A stretch of DNA of 64,000 nucleotides from Arthrobacter sp. NicSoilB8 (GCF_019977355.1 NZ_AP024655.1:1798001-1862000), one strand, 5' to 3'. Counted from the first letter of the stretch, positions 43,073-53,399 are shown. Translations and numbers: made by a program. The notes: generated from the sequence alone by a model not told the origin.

Positions 43073-45619
43073 CTAGCCCTCGGCGTCCTCGGCAGCTTCG
43101 GCTTCCTCCGGCCACGCCATGCTGGGGCCGATGGCGTCGATCGCCTGCGACAGCGGGATTCCGGAGCCGTCGCGGCGGCCGTGCTCACCGGGGAGTGAAC
43201 GCGCCACGCCAGCCAGGGAGGAAGCCTTGGCGGGACCGTGGCCGGCCCAGGCGAGGAGCAGGGTGTCCTCGCCCTTGAGGAAACGGTGTGCCCGCACCCC
43301 GGCCGTGGCCCGGCCCTTGGCGGGGTATTCGGCCAGCGCGGTGACTTTCGCAGCCCCGGGAGCGGTGCCCGGGAGGGCGCCTTCGGTCCCCGCGATGGTC
43401 ACGACGTCGGCTGCGGCATCAGCGGGGCTGGCGGTCCCGAAAAACAGGACCCGGTCCCCGGCGGCCAGCTTGATCCCGGCCATGCCGCCCGCGGTCCGGC
43501 CCTGCGGGCGGACGGCGGAGGCACCGAAGCGCAGCAACTGGGCCTCGCGGGTGATGAAGACGAGGTCGACGTCGTCGGAGTTGGCAGGGGCGACCCCCAC
43601 CACGGTGTCCTTGTCCTTGAGCGCGATCACTTCCCAGTCCTCGCGGTTCAGCGGATAGTCCGGCTGCACCCGCTTGACCACGCCCTGGGCGGTTCCGACT
43701 GCGAGGATCTGGTCCAGCGGCGCGAAGGCCACCAGCGACTCGCCCTTGAGCAGGGTGATGAAATCCTTGGCCGGCACGCCGCCGGCCATATTCGGGGTAC
43801 CCGAGGTCGGCGGCAGCACGGGCATGTCCATGACCTGCAGGCGGAGCATGCGGCCCTGCGAGGTCACGGCCGCGATCTCGCCGCGGGCGGAGGTCTTGAC
43901 CACGGAGGCGAACACGTCATGCCGGGTCCGGGGGCCGGCCTCGGCGAGGCTGTCCTGGTTGGCGGTGCGGGCGATCTGTCCGGATGCCGTGAGGATGGCC
44001 CAGCAGGGGTCGTCCGCGATCTCGAGGGCCAGCGGCGCGGCCTTGCCTTTGGCTCCCGGAGCGGCGGCCAGGGAGGCTGCCACGGTGGGGGAGACGGCCT
44101 CGGATTCCAGCAGCACGGTCCGGCGCGGTGTGCCGTACTTCTCCGCGATCTCGGCGAGTTCGTCAGAAACCAGGGCGCGGAGCAGTGCGGGGGAGTTCAG
44201 GATGGCCTCGAGCTCCGCGATCTCCCGGCGAAGTTCCTCCTGCTCCTTTTCCAGTTCGATCCGCGAGTACTTGGTCAGCTGCCGCAGCCGCAGTTCCAGG
44301 ATGTAGTTGGCCTGGATCTCGGAGAGGTCGTAGATGGACATCAGCCGGGTCCGGGCGGCCGCGACCTCGTCGGAGGACCGGATGATCTGGATGACCTCGT
44401 CGATGTCCACGATCGCGATCAGCAGGCCTTCGACCAGGTGCAGGCGGTCCTTCTTCTTGCCCAGCCGGAAGGCCGTGCGGCGCCGGACGACGTTGATCCG
44501 GTGGTCCACGTAGACCGAGAGCAGCTGGAGCAGCCCGAGAGTCTGCGGCTGGCCGTCCACGAGGGTGACGTTGTTGATGCCGAAGGAATCTTCCATCGGT
44601 GTGTAACGGTAGAGCTGCTGGAGCACGGCCGTGGGATTGAAGCCGTTCTTGAGCTCGATGACCAGCCGCAGCCCGTGCTTGCGGTCCGTGAGGTCCACGA
44701 TATCGCTGATGCCGGTGAGCTTCTTGCCGTTGACGGCGTCCTTGATCTTCTCGATCACCTTCTCCGGGCCCACCATGTACGGCAGCTCCGTCACCACCAG
44801 GCCGGTACGGCGGGCCGAGAGCTGCTCGATCTCCACCTTCGCGCGGGTCTTGAAGGAGCCGCGGCCCGTGGCGTAGGCGTCGCGGATGCCGTCCAGACCC
44901 ACGATCCGGCCGCCGGTGGGCAGGTCCGGGCCGGGGACGAACTTCATGATGTCCTCGAGCGTCGCGTCCGGGTAGTCGATGAGGTGCCGGGCGGCGGCGA
45001 TGACTTCCACGAGGTTGTGCGGGGCCATGTTCGTGGCCATGCCGACGGCGATGCCGGTGGCGCCGTTGACCAGCAGGTTGGGGAACGCGGCCGGGAGCAC
45101 GTCCGGCTGGGTCAGCTGGTTGTCGTAGTTGGGAACGAAGTCGACGACGTCCTCGTCAAGGTGGTCCGTGAGCGTCAGGGCCGCGGCCGCCAGCCGGGCC
45201 TCCGTGTAGCGGGGGGCGGCCGGGCCGTCGTCGAGCGAGCCGAAGTTGCCGTGACCGTCGATCAGCGGCAGCCGCAGGGAGAAGTCCTGGGCCATGCGCA
45301 CCATGGCGTCGTAGATCGCGGCGTCGCCATGCGGGTGCAGCTTGCCCATGACCTCGCCCACCACGCGGGCGCTCTTGACGTGGCCGCGGTCCGGGCGCAG
45401 CCCCATGTCGCTCATCATGTACAGGATGCGCCGCTGCACGGGCTTCAGACCGTCGCGGGCATCCGGGAGAGCCCGCGAGTAGATCACCGAATACGCGTAT
45501 TCGAGGAACGAGCCTTCCATCTCGGAAGTGACATCAATATCGACGATGTTCTCTACGAATATTCCTGCGGAATCCTGGCTGGCGTCCCCTGCCGGGGGCG
45601 TGGTTTGGCGGCGTGCCAT
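43073..45619 (-). CDS. parC: DNA topoisomerase IV subunit A (GyrA/ParC type)
   Basis: DNA-breaking and rejoining subunit of a type IIA topoisomerase. 848 residues. The N-terminal domain has [19 protein letters not shown], the quinolone-region [19 protein letters not shown] and the active tyrosine in PRYTEARLA. The C-terminal six-blade domain lacks a GyrA box (QRRGGxG), which gyrases need for wrapping DNA, so this is topoisomerase IV and not gyrase. Its partner is parE at 27731-29839, and both lie in the conserved sigA-parE-parC neighbourhood. ATG at 45619 after AGAAGGA. Confidence 0.94.
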   Translation of the reverse strand: MARRQTTPPAGDASQDSAGIFVENIVDIDVTSEMEGSFLEYAYSVIYSRALPDARDGLKPVQRRILYMMSDMGLRPDRGHVKSARVVGEVMGKLHPHGDAAIYDAMVRMAQDFSLRLPLIDGHGNFGSLDDGPAAPRYTEARLAAAALTLTDHLDEDVVDFVPNYDNQLTQPDVLPAAFPNLLVNGATGIAVGMATNMAPHNLVEVIAAARHLIDYPDATLEDIMKFVPGPDLPTGGRIVGLDGIRDAYATGRGSFKTRAKVEIEQLSARRTGLVVTELPYMVGPEKVIEKIKDAVNGKKLTGISDIVDLTDRKHGLRLVIELKNGFNPTAVLQQLYRYTPMEDSFGINNVTLVDGQPQTLGLLQLLSVYVDHRINVVRRRTAFRLGKKKDRLHLVEGLLIAIVDIDEVIQIIRSSDEVAAARTRLMSIYDLSEIQANYILELRLRQLTKYSRIELEKEQEELRREIAELEAILNSPALLRALVSDELAEIAEKYGTPRRTVLLESEAVSPTVAASLAAAPGAKGKAAPLALEIADDPCWAILTASGQIARTANQDSLAEAGPRTRHDVFASVVKTSARGEIAAVTSQGRMLRLQVMDMPVLPPTSGTPNMAGGVPAKDFITLLKGESLVAFAPLDQILAVGTAQGVVKRVQPDYPLNREDWEVIALKDKDTVVGVAPANSDDVDLVFITREAQLLRFGASAVRPQGRTAGGMAGIKLAAGDRVLFFGTASPADAAADVVTIAGTEGALPGTAPGAAKVTALAEYPAKGRATAGVRAHRFLKGEDTLLLAWAGHGPAKASSLAGVARSLPGEHGRRDGSGIPLSQAIDAIGPSMAWPEEAEAAEDAEG

Positions 45620-45686
45620 GGGGCTGGTGGGTCCTTCTGAGGGGTGCTGAACGGGTACTGCGTAAGTTTATGACTAGGCTAAGCCT

Positions 45687-48398
45687 ATGGTGGATCAGCC
45701 CGCGGACGGCGTATATCCGGAATATTGGGAAGCCGATGTTGTCCTGCGCGACGGCGGTACTGCGCATGTGCGCCCCATCCACCCCTCCGATGCGGACGCG
45801 GTTCAGGCCTTCCACGTGGGCCAGTCCCAGAAATCCATCTACATGCGCTTCTTCGCGTTCAAGTCCCGCCTCTCCGGCAAGGAGCTCAAGCGCTTCACCG
45901 AAGTGGACTACAAGGACCGGGTGGCCCTGGTGATCACCATCGGCGGCGAAATCCTGGGGATCGGCCGCTACGACCGGCTGGACGACCCCGCCGAGGCCGA
46001 GGTCGCCTTCAACATCGCCGACGCCCACCAGGGCCGCGGGATCGGCTCTATCCTGCTGGAACACCTCGCGGCCGCCGCCCGCGAAAACGGGATCCGCAAA
46101 TTCAGCGCCGAAGTACTCCCCGAAAACCGCAAGATGCTCATGGTGTTTTCCGATGCCGGCTACGACGTCAAACGGCACTTCGACGACGGCGTGGTCAGCC
46201 TTGAGTTCAACATCGACCCCACCGACAAGTCCCGGGCCGTCATGGAATCCCGCGAGCACCGCGCCGAGGCCCGCAGCATCCAGGAACTGCTCGCCCCGTC
46301 CTCCGTGGCCGTGATCGGCGCGAGCCGCAAGTGGGGCACCGTGGGCTACCAGCTGCTCGAACACATCATCGAGGGCGGCTTCTCCGGCCCGGTCTACGCG
46401 ATCAACCCGGAGGCCCTGGAACTGGCCGGCATGCTCTCCTTCGCCCGGCTCTCCGAGGTCCCCGGCCCGGTCACGCTCGCCATCATCGCGGTCCCTTACG
46501 ACGAGGTCCCCAAAGTGGTCCAGGACTGCGCCGACGCCGGGGTCAAGGGGATCGTGGTGGCCACCGCCGGGTACGCGGACGACGGCGAACGCGGCCTCGC
46601 CCGCCAGCGCGAACTTGTGCGGCAGGCCCGCGCCAACGGCATGCGCGTCATCGGCCCGGCCTCGCTCGGCATCGTCAACACCAACCCGGCCGTCTCGCTC
46701 AACGCCTCGATGGCGCCGGCCCTGGCCCGCCGCGGCGGGCTGGGGCTGTTCAGCCAGTCGGCCGCGATCGGCGTGTCCCTCTACGCCGCCTCCAGCCGCC
46801 GCCGGGTAGGCATCTCGACCTTCCTTTCCGCCGGCAACCGCGCCGACGTCTCCGGCAACGACATGATGCAGTACTGGGAGGACGACGCCGACACCACGGC
46901 GGTGGGCCTGTACCTGGAATCGATCGGCAATCCGCGCAAGTTCTCCCGGCTGGCCCGCCGCCTGGCCCGGACCAAGCCCGTGATCGTGGCCAAGTCAGAC
47001 GCCATGGGCCTGAACCTGCCGCCCGGGCACGCCGTCCGCACCACCCAGGCGCCCCCCGAAGCCCTGGACGCCATGATGCGGCAGGCCGGCGTGATCCGGG
47101 TGGAGACCATCGAAGAGCTCATGGACGTCGCCCAGATCGTGTCGAGCCAGCCGCTGCCCAAGGGCCCCGGCATCGCCGTCTTCAGCAACTCGCGCGCCCT
47201 GGGCAAGGTGGTGGCAGACAGCGCCGCCGTTCAGGGGCTCGGGGTGGAACGGATCGTGACCGACGTCGACCTCGACGCCGGGATGTCCCGCGCGCTGCCG
47301 GCCCTGCGGCACAGCCTGCAGGAAACACTGACCTCGGACACTGTGCACGCGGTGGTGGTGGCGCTGCTTCCGGCCCGCGGGCTCACGGTCGAAAAGATCG
47401 CCGGCGTGCTGGGCGAATGTTCCGCGGCAGCAGGCAAGCCCGTCGTCGCCGCGTTTAGCGGAATCCTTGATCCTTCCATCTACGTGGAGGGCATGGTCGG
47501 CGCGGAACCGGAGCAACCAGGCCAGGCATTTCTCACGCCTCCGGTTCCCTGCTACTCCAACCCGGGGGCGGCGGTGGCGGCCCTGGCCGCCGTCGTGCGT
47601 TACGCCCAGTGGCTGGACCGGGACCAGGGCCTCTTCGTGGAACCCGAAGGCTGCCACCCGGACGCTGCCCGGGCGGACCTGGAGCACCTGCTGCGCAATG
47701 TGGGCGGCGAGCAGCTCGTCCGGCTGGACCAGGACACTGCCGCGCGGGTGCTGGGCCACTACGGCATCCGGGTGGTTCCGTCCGCGGGTTTCGAGACGGC
47801 GGAGGAGGCCGTGGCGGCCGCCGAAAGGCTCGGCTGGCCCGTGGCACTGAAGACCACGGATCCGGCACTGCGGCACCGGCTGGACCTTGGCGGCGTGCGG
47901 CTGGACATCCCGGACGCCGATTCTCTGCGGCGCAACGTGCTGCAGATGCGCAAATCGCTGGAGCGGTACGGATCCCCGTCCCTCGAAGTGCAGACGATGG
48001 TCCCGGTGGGGCAGGCCTGCACCTTCCGTGCCATAGAAGACCCGTTGCTGGGCCCGGTGATCTCCTTCGGCCTGGCCGGAGACGCCGTGAACCTGCTCGA
48101 TGACTGGGCCCACCGAGTGCCGCCGCTTTCCGGCTCCGACGTCCGCGACTTCATCCGGGCGCCCCGGGCCTCAAGGAAACTCTTCGGGTATCAGGGCCTG
48201 CCCGCCGTCGACGTTGCGGCGCTGGAGGATCTCGCCGCCCGGCTTACACGGCTCAAGGACAACCATCCGGAGGTGGCGCTCGTGGACTTCAACCCCGTTC
48301 TCGCCGGCCCGGACGGTGCCTCCATCCTGGCCGCCGACGTCCGGATCGCCAACGCCGCCCAGCGGACGGACAGTGCCCGCCGCGCCATGCGCAGTTAG
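45687..48398 (+). CDS. Bifunctional GNAT acetyltransferase / ADP-forming acyl-CoA synthetase-like protein (Pat type)
   Basis: A 903-residue fusion. Residues about 20-170 are a GNAT domain with acetyl-CoA loop HQGRGIG. Then come a CoA-binding domain (SSVAVIGASRKWGTVGYQLLEHI), two succinyl-CoA-ligase-like domains (including LGLFSQSAAIGVSLY) and an ATP-grasp domain (LGWPVALKTTDPALRHRLDLGGVRLDI). This is the layout of protein lysine acetyltransferases that control acetyl-CoA synthetase; streptomycete forms also have the GNAT domain first. Whether the synthetase part is active cannot be told without aligning its phosphohistidine. Divergent from parC by 67 bp; ATG at 45687. Confidence 0.92.
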   Translation: MVDQPADGVYPEYWEADVVLRDGGTAHVRPIHPSDADAVQAFHVGQSQKSIYMRFFAFKSRLSGKELKRFTEVDYKDRVALVITIGGEILGIGRYDRLDDPAEAEVAFNIADAHQGRGIGSILLEHLAAAARENGIRKFSAEVLPENRKMLMVFSDAGYDVKRHFDDGVVSLEFNIDPTDKSRAVMESREHRAEARSIQELLAPSSVAVIGASRKWGTVGYQLLEHIIEGGFSGPVYAINPEALELAGMLSFARLSEVPGPVTLAIIAVPYDEVPKVVQDCADAGVKGIVVATAGYADDGERGLARQRELVRQARANGMRVIGPASLGIVNTNPAVSLNASMAPALARRGGLGLFSQSAAIGVSLYAASSRRRVGISTFLSAGNRADVSGNDMMQYWEDDADTTAVGLYLESIGNPRKFSRLARRLARTKPVIVAKSDAMGLNLPPGHAVRTTQAPPEALDAMMRQAGVIRVETIEELMDVAQIVSSQPLPKGPGIAVFSNSRALGKVVADSAAVQGLGVERIVTDVDLDAGMSRALPALRHSLQETLTSDTVHAVVVALLPARGLTVEKIAGVLGECSAAAGKPVVAAFSGILDPSIYVEGMVGAEPEQPGQAFLTPPVPCYSNPGAAVAALAAVVRYAQWLDRDQGLFVEPEGCHPDAARADLEHLLRNVGGEQLVRLDQDTAARVLGHYGIRVVPSAGFETAEEAVAAAERLGWPVALKTTDPALRHRLDLGGVRLDIPDADSLRRNVLQMRKSLERYGSPSLEVQTMVPVGQACTFRAIEDPLLGPVISFGLAGDAVNLLDDWAHRVPPLSGSDVRDFIRAPRASRKLFGYQGLPAVDVAALEDLAARLTRLKDNHPEVALVDFNPVLAGPDGASILAADVRIANAAQRTDSARRAMRS

Positions 48399-48604
48399 AC
48401 CCTCAGCCGCAGGGGCTCCCGGCGGGTCGCGTGCCGGCTCATGTGACGGGTCGTGTGCCGGGTCGTCGGGCGGGCCAGCTGCAGGGTCAGCGTCTGGGGC
48501 GGCGCCGGGTCAGCGGCCGGTGCCGCCGCCGGCGCTGTTCCCGTAGCCGCTGTTCCGGGCCCGACAGTTAGCAAGTCCCCAGCCAATCTGTGAAAATGGA
48601 GACC
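48399..48604. other. Spacer before the DUF5998 gene
   Basis: 206 bp with degenerate CGGGTCGTGTGCCGG-like repeats near 48420-48480 and a possible stem (GCGGCGCC with GGTGCCGC, about 48500-48529) that could end the upstream transcript. No gene seen. Confidence 0.5.
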
Positions 48605-49348
48605 ATGAGCTTCCAGCCATCCACACCCAAGCCCCTGGCGACTGCCCCCGGACGCCAGACCGCGCACCACCACGGACTCCACGACCACAGTGCGCAGGGC
48701 CAGAGCCTGGAAGGGTCTCTCCAGCAGGCCGGGTTCTACCCGCGGCTCGTGGCCGACGTCGTCGCCGACGCCCTGGACGGCCGCGACTGCGTGGCCCACC
48801 TGGTCCATCTCGAGACACACTTCGACCGTGCGGAGGTCCGCCGCCACATCACGGTCCTGGTCCTGACGGAGGACATGCTGGTCATCACCCATGTGGACGA
48901 CCAGCAGCTCGACGAGGCCGGTGAGCAGACCGTCGCCCAGGTGTCGACCGAGTCCGTCCCCGTGACACAGATCCGCTCTGTGGTCCTGAGCTACGTCTAC
49001 GCCCAGCCGCAGGACTACAAGCCTTCCGACCCGGTCCGTGAGCTGACGCTGTCCATTGCCTGGTCCGGCGGCCAGCGCCTCGACGTGGGCCCGGCCAGCT
49101 GCGGGGACCCGCAATGCGAAGCCGATCATGGCTACAGCGGCACCATCGCGCAGGAAGACATCGTCCTGCGGATCAGCGCCGAAGCGGACGGTCTGCAGGC
49201 AGTTCAGGACGCCAAGCTCTTCGCCCGGGCCCTCCGCGCCGTGAACACCGGTTCCGCGGCACCGGTCCAGCACACCGGGCCCGGCCTGCCGCCCCGGCCA
49301 CGGATGGGCGTGTTCGGGAACCGCCTCAGCCGCGGTCATCAGCGCTGA
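48605..49348 (+). CDS. DUF5998 family protein
   Basis: A 247-residue soluble protein. The core (GFYPRLVADVVADALDGRDCVAHLVHLETHFDRAEVRRHITVLVLTEDMLVITHVDD) and the later block PASCGDPQCEADHGYSG identify DUF5998, an actinobacterial family of unknown function. A C-x4-C-x3-H-type segment may bind metal. The ATG at 48605 (MSFQPS) is chosen; a start three codons earlier (48596) cannot be excluded because both are near the same GGAG. It is followed one base later by the next gene. Confidence 0.85.
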   Translation: MSFQPSTPKPLATAPGRQTAHHHGLHDHSAQGQSLEGSLQQAGFYPRLVADVVADALDGRDCVAHLVHLETHFDRAEVRRHITVLVLTEDMLVITHVDDQQLDEAGEQTVAQVSTESVPVTQIRSVVLSYVYAQPQDYKPSDPVRELTLSIAWSGGQRLDVGPASCGDPQCEADHGYSGTIAQEDIVLRISAEADGLQAVQDAKLFARALRAVNTGSAAPVQHTGPGLPPRPRMGVFGNRLSRGHQR

Positions 49349-49349
49349 C

Positions 49350-50612
49350 GTGGCCCGGGTCCGTGTGTCAGAGCCCGCGCAAGATGAGCTGCCGGATCCG
49401 GTCCTGAGTACGTCGACGGCCACGGCCGTCGGCGCGTCCCCGCTTCCGCCCGCCCCGGCGTTCGGCCAACGCTCCATCGCCGAGGTCCTGACGAGTGCGG
49501 CGGCCAGCCTCGGCGTCCCGGGTTTTGAGAACAAACTGAATCTTCCGGCCGCCAAACGGGTCTGTGTGGTGCTGGCCGACGGGCTGGGCCGCAACCTGTT
49601 GAAGCAGAAGACCGCCCACACTCCGTTTCTCCGGTCGGTCCTGCAGGCCGGCCAGGGCAATGTTCCCGTGTCCCTGGACTCGGCCTTCCCGTCCACCACC
49701 GCTGCTTCGCTTGCGAGTTTTGGCACCGGGCTGTCGGCCGGCCAGCATGGCATGGTGGGCTATGACGTCCTGGACCCGGACCAGGACCGGGTAGTGAACA
49801 TGCTCGGCAACTGGGACGCCGGCGTGGACCCGCAAACGTGGCAGCCGTTCCCCACCGTTTTTGAACGGGCCGCCGACCACGTCGACGTCACCACCGTCAG
49901 CCTGCCGCAGTTCAGCACCTCGGCCATGACCCAGGCCGCGCTCCGCGGCGGGCGGTTCATCACCGGAACCACCTCCCACGCCCGGACCGGCGCGGCCGCC
50001 GAGGCCATGGCCGGCGCCGGGTCCTCGCTGATGTACTTCTACGTCAACGAGCTCGACAAGGCCGGGCACCGCTACGGCTCCCAGTCACCCCAATGGGAAC
50101 ACCAGCTCGAAGAACTCGATGCCACCGTGCGGAGGCTCAACGCCACCCTGCCGCCCGGCACCACCATCTTGCTGACGGCGGACCACGGCATGGTGGATGT
50201 GCCCGAGTCGCAGCGGATTGACTATTCCGCGGAGCCGGCCCTGCTTGCGGGCGTGCGGCATACGGCCGGCGAGCCGCGGATGGTCCACCTGTACCTTGAG
50301 GATGGAACCGACGACGCCGCCCGCACCCGTCTGCTGGCAGACTGGCGGTCCCGCTTCGGAGACAGAATTTGGGCATTCACCCGTGAGGAAGCGATCGCCG
50401 GCGGGCTGTTCGGCGACGTCCGGGCCGAGGTCACGCGGCGGATCGGCGATGTCATGATCGCGGCCCGTGACTCGCTGGCCCTCTACGACACGCGCCGGGT
50501 GCGGCCCACGGCCCTGGAGGTTGTGGGCCAGCACGGGTCCCTGACGAAGGCCGAGCGTGAAGTTCCCCTGCTGTGTTTCAAGGCGGACGGCAAGAAAGCG
50601 CCCCGCGGCTGA
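49350..50612 (+). CDS. Alkaline phosphatase-type phosphodiesterase/nucleotide pyrophosphatase
   Basis: A 420-residue protein of the type I phosphodiesterase/nucleotide pyrophosphatase family. VVLADGLGRNLL gives the first metal Asp, LDSAFPSTTAASLASFGTG the nucleophilic Thr, YVNELDKAGHRYG metal ligands and LLTADHGMVDVP the late Asp-His. No signal peptide, so probably cytoplasmic. The GTG at 49350 follows the DUF5998 stop by one base, implying translational coupling. Its substrate is unknown. The pairing with DUF5998 and SepH is conserved in actinobacteria. Confidence 0.9.
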   Translation: MARVRVSEPAQDELPDPVLSTSTATAVGASPLPPAPAFGQRSIAEVLTSAAASLGVPGFENKLNLPAAKRVCVVLADGLGRNLLKQKTAHTPFLRSVLQAGQGNVPVSLDSAFPSTTAASLASFGTGLSAGQHGMVGYDVLDPDQDRVVNMLGNWDAGVDPQTWQPFPTVFERAADHVDVTTVSLPQFSTSAMTQAALRGGRFITGTTSHARTGAAAEAMAGAGSSLMYFYVNELDKAGHRYGSQSPQWEHQLEELDATVRRLNATLPPGTTILLTADHGMVDVPESQRIDYSAEPALLAGVRHTAGEPRMVHLYLEDGTDDAARTRLLADWRSRFGDRIWAFTREEAIAGGLFGDVRAEVTRRIGDVMIAARDSLALYDTRRVRPTALEVVGQHGSLTKAEREVPLLCFKADGKKAPRG

Positions 50613-50632
50613 CCGCGGGCTTAAGCGGGAAT

Positions 50633-50653
50633 CGCGGGGGAGCCGGACCCGCG
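50633..50653. terminator. Weak hairpin between converging genes
   Basis: CGCGGG and CCCGCG separated by nine bases. It lies between the phosphodiesterase and sepH stop codons. Confidence 0.4.
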
Positions 50654-50696
50654 GCCGGCCAGCCTCGCTGCGGTGTACTGGCGTGTTGCCGGCCGC

Positions 50697-52139
50697 TTAC
50701 TGGTCGTTGCGGGTCCCGAACACAATTTCGTCCCAGCTCGGGACACTCGATCTCTTGGGCTTGGCCGGCTGGCGCTCCGGCTGCTCGGAGCTGGCGTCGT
50801 TCCGGGCCGGGCCCTGGGACTCGCGGTGCTGCCGGCGGGAGCTGCCGCCGCCGATCAGCTCGTCCAGGCCCGGGCTTGCGGTCGGCGATTTGCCGGCCGG
50901 GCGCAGTTGCGAGGCCGCGATGGTGACTTCCCGCGTCTCGGTGCTGACGCCGTCGTGCAGCTTCAGGACGTCGTCCTCCTCGGGGAGCCGCGGTGCCAGC
51001 GTCAGCCGGGACAGCATGGACGGCCTGCCGTCGCGCCGACGCGTGAAGGCGTCGCTTTCCGTCGGGGAGGCCGCCTCCGCGGCCGGAACGGCCGGCTGCC
51101 CGGGGTCGGCGTCGTCGGCGTCCACCGCGCCACCGGGCGCGCCGGCGTCGGTGTGGGTATCAACAGATTCAGCCGCCGACTCCGGTTCCGTCGCCTCCAC
51201 AACCTCGGAATCCTCGGGCGCTTCGGTCACCTCGGCGGGCCGGGGGTGGGCCGCCGGGACTCCTGCGCTCAGAAGCATGGCAAGAGCGTCGTCTGCGTCC
51301 TCGTCCACACCGATCCGGTGGCCGCGGCGGGAACGCAGCATGTCCAGGAGCCCGTCGGCGTCCTGCTCCTGGTGGATCCGGTCCTGTTGCAGCAGCATCT
51401 GGTGGATGATGCTGTGCTGGCCGGTCGCCGTGCGGGCCGCGGCCTCGGCGTCGGTTTCAAAGTCAAAAGGCCGGTCGGAGACGGCGGTGAGCCGTCGCGT
51501 CGGGACGGGGCCTTCGAGCGGCTCAAGTTCGCTGAGCTGCTGGGCCCAGCGGTTGGCGTTTTGCAGCGATTTCCGGGCAGGATGGAAGGTCCACATGGCC
51601 GGCGGCTCCTCGCCGATCCCGGCCGGGCCGCCGGGCTTGGGCTCGAAGCGGGCCACAACGTTCCAACTGCCGTCTGGGCGGCGCCAGGAGTCCCACTCCA
51701 GTGTTGAGGGTTCGACGCCGTAAGCCCTCAGGCGGTGCTCGACCATGTCGCTGAGGGACGCAGGGTTTTCACCGAACACTGACCGGTAGACGTCGTGGCC
51801 CGGGACGGGGGAGGCCACTTCCACCTTGCGGGCCTGCTGGGCGATGTACTCCCGTTCGGCGAGGACGGGCCCTTCGTAGCGCCGGACCTTGTCCAGTGGA
51901 ATACCGGACAGCTCCGCCACTTCGGTGGCCGTGGCTCCGTTGCGGATCCTGGTCTGGATATCGCGCGGAGACATGGCAATAGGTGGCGCGGCCGCGCTGG
52001 CGGCGGCCTTCGCGGCCGTCCTGCTGGCAGCCACCCTCAGTGCTTCATCGATCGGCAGCTGGAACATCGCGCCGCCGGTGCCACTCAACAGGAGATGCTC
52101 TCCGTCGTCGTGGACGCCTACAAGCCGTAGATCCTGCAT
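50697..52139 (-). CDS. sepH: Septation protein SepH
   Basis: Actinobacterial cell-division protein that stimulates FtsZ assembly. The N-terminal DUF3071 domain (MQDLRLVGVHDDGEHLLL...MFQLPIDEALR) contains the helix-turn-helix SPRDIQTRIRNGATATEVAELSGIPLDKVRRYEGPVLAEREYIAQQA. After about residue 210 it becomes a long Asp/Glu/Ala/Pro-rich disordered tail, ending with a short basic stretch KPKRSSVPSWDEIVFG that is conserved in the family. The ATG at 52139 follows GGAGG six bases upstream. 480 residues, longer than the Streptomyces protein mainly in the tail. Confidence 0.93.
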   Translation of the reverse strand: MQDLRLVGVHDDGEHLLLSGTGGAMFQLPIDEALRVAASRTAAKAAASAAAPPIAMSPRDIQTRIRNGATATEVAELSGIPLDKVRRYEGPVLAEREYIAQQARKVEVASPVPGHDVYRSVFGENPASLSDMVEHRLRAYGVEPSTLEWDSWRRPDGSWNVVARFEPKPGGPAGIGEEPPAMWTFHPARKSLQNANRWAQQLSELEPLEGPVPTRRLTAVSDRPFDFETDAEAAARTATGQHSIIHQMLLQQDRIHQEQDADGLLDMLRSRRGHRIGVDEDADDALAMLLSAGVPAAHPRPAEVTEAPEDSEVVEATEPESAAESVDTHTDAGAPGGAVDADDADPGQPAVPAAEAASPTESDAFTRRRDGRPSMLSRLTLAPRLPEEDDVLKLHDGVSTETREVTIAASQLRPAGKSPTASPGLDELIGGGSSRRQHRESQGPARNDASSEQPERQPAKPKRSSVPSWDEIVFGTRNDQ

Positions 52140-52460
52140 ACAAATCCTCCACCCTGGCATTACTAACAATCGAAACTCTGCCACCAGCGGGACTCATTTC
52201 GGGTTAGGACGGCAGGCGCGCCGTGATTTTCCGCGACTTTCCGCCGGTTCTGGCCGGTCTGCGGAAGATAAGCGGAGCAAGGGACCGGCGGGCTCTGGCG
52301 TTCGGCGGGCGCTTAAGCAAAAATGACCGACACCGGGCACAAAAACCGCATGTCCGGCGTTGACATCGGTGAACCGCTCCAAGTGCCCAGGGTTACCAGC
52401 CCGGCAGGGCCCCTGGAACGGCGAACCAATCGAGCGAATGCGGAGTGTGAGCAACAAATA
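52140..52460. other. Divergent region sepH / DUF4193
   Basis: 321 bp without a gene. A TTGACA at 52360-52365 is a possible -35 for the DUF4193 gene, with no convincing -10 at the right spacing. The frame runs back to 52323 but lacks homology and ribosome site. Confidence 0.45.
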
Positions 52461-52760
52461 ATGGCGACTGATTACGATGCGCCGCGCAAGACCGAGGAAG
52501 ACCTCAGCGAGGATTCGATCGAGGCTTTGAAGTCGCGGCGTACGGAGAAGCCTTCCGCCGTGGTGGATGAAGACGAGTCCGACCTTGCCGAAGGCTACGA
52601 ACTTCCCGGCGCTGATCTGTCCGGGGAGGAACTGCTGGTCCGGGTCCTGCCCGCCCAGGCAGACGAATTCACCTGTGCCTCCTGCTTCTTAGTCCGCCAC
52701 CGTTCGCAGATTGCCCGCGAAAAGGACGGCCTCAAGTACTGCAAGGACTGCGAGGGATAG
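52461..52760 (+). CDS. DUF4193 zinc-ribbon protein
   Basis: A 99-residue protein with an acidic N-terminal half (TEEDLSEDSIEALKSRR, DEDESDLAEGYELPGADLSGEEL) and a C-terminal zinc ribbon CASCFLVRHRSQIAREKDGLKYCKDC. Homologous to M. tuberculosis Rv2699c and conserved throughout actinobacteria; role unknown. The ATG at 52461 gives MATDYDAPRK, the family start. Confidence 0.92.
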   Translation: MATDYDAPRKTEEDLSEDSIEALKSRRTEKPSAVVDEDESDLAEGYELPGADLSGEELLVRVLPAQADEFTCASCFLVRHRSQIAREKDGLKYCKDCEG

Positions 52761-52770
52761 ACAGCGGCAG

Positions 52771-53256
52771 TCAGGACTTCAGTGCGGCGATCAACTGCTC
52801 CGGGTGGCGGGTTGATGTGAGCCAGTAAGGGGTGCGATCCGAGGGGTCCTCGATTTCGATCCGGACCACCGGGTCCACCCAGCCGCGGATACACAGGAAC
52901 GCCAGCCCATTGAGCCGGGTTCCCCGTTCGGCCGTCGCTTCCTTGCCGCGGAAGGCTGATGCCTGTCCCAGGTAGCCGCGCTCGATCGTGGCCCGGCCCA
53001 CCTTGAGGGTCGACTTCGTGACGATGATGGACGGCGTGGACAGAACCAGCAGCACGGAGATGATGACGAAGAGCACAATTGCCGCGGTAATCCCGGCCCA
53101 GATGCTGATGGGCGCGAGCATGAGAATTCCGGCGCTGGAAAGCCCTGCCGACACCAACCAGATCCAGAAGTTCGGCCAGAGCTTCTCGGTGTAAAGAACA
53201 GTGGAGTCGCTCGGGGCGCTCTTGGGGGCAGGCGCAGCTGCGCTGGATTCGGGCAT
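52771..53256 (-). CDS. DUF3093 membrane protein
   Basis: A 161-residue protein with two close membrane helices (LWPNFWIWLVSAGLSSAGILML and ITAAIVLFVIISVLLVLS, about residues 27-70) and a soluble C-terminal part with RGYLGQASAFRGKEATAERG and the conserved ending YWLTSTRHPEQLIAAL. Equivalent to Rv2698, divergent from dut as in mycobacteria. Function unknown. ATG at 53256. Confidence 0.9.
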   Translation of the reverse strand: MPESSAAAPAPKSAPSDSTVLYTEKLWPNFWIWLVSAGLSSAGILMLAPISIWAGITAAIVLFVIISVLLVLSTPSIIVTKSTLKVGRATIERGYLGQASAFRGKEATAERGTRLNGLAFLCIRGWVDPVVRIEIEDPSDRTPYWLTSTRHPEQLIAALKS

Positions 53257-53399
53257 GAGTCCAGCTTTCCACCTTTCGCGGGCTATTTCATCTCGGCGCC
53301 AACCCGCGCCGACCCCGCCTGGGGCGTGCGCGGGCTGGCTGGAGGAGCGAGCAAGGGCGGCTAGGACGATGTTCCCCGCGGGCATTAGAGTGAGGGACT

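Noticed and set aside
43238..45640. 800-codon open frame antisense to parC
   Set aside because: parC on the opposite strand has all family motifs; the antisense product is a Val/Asp/His-rich shadow.
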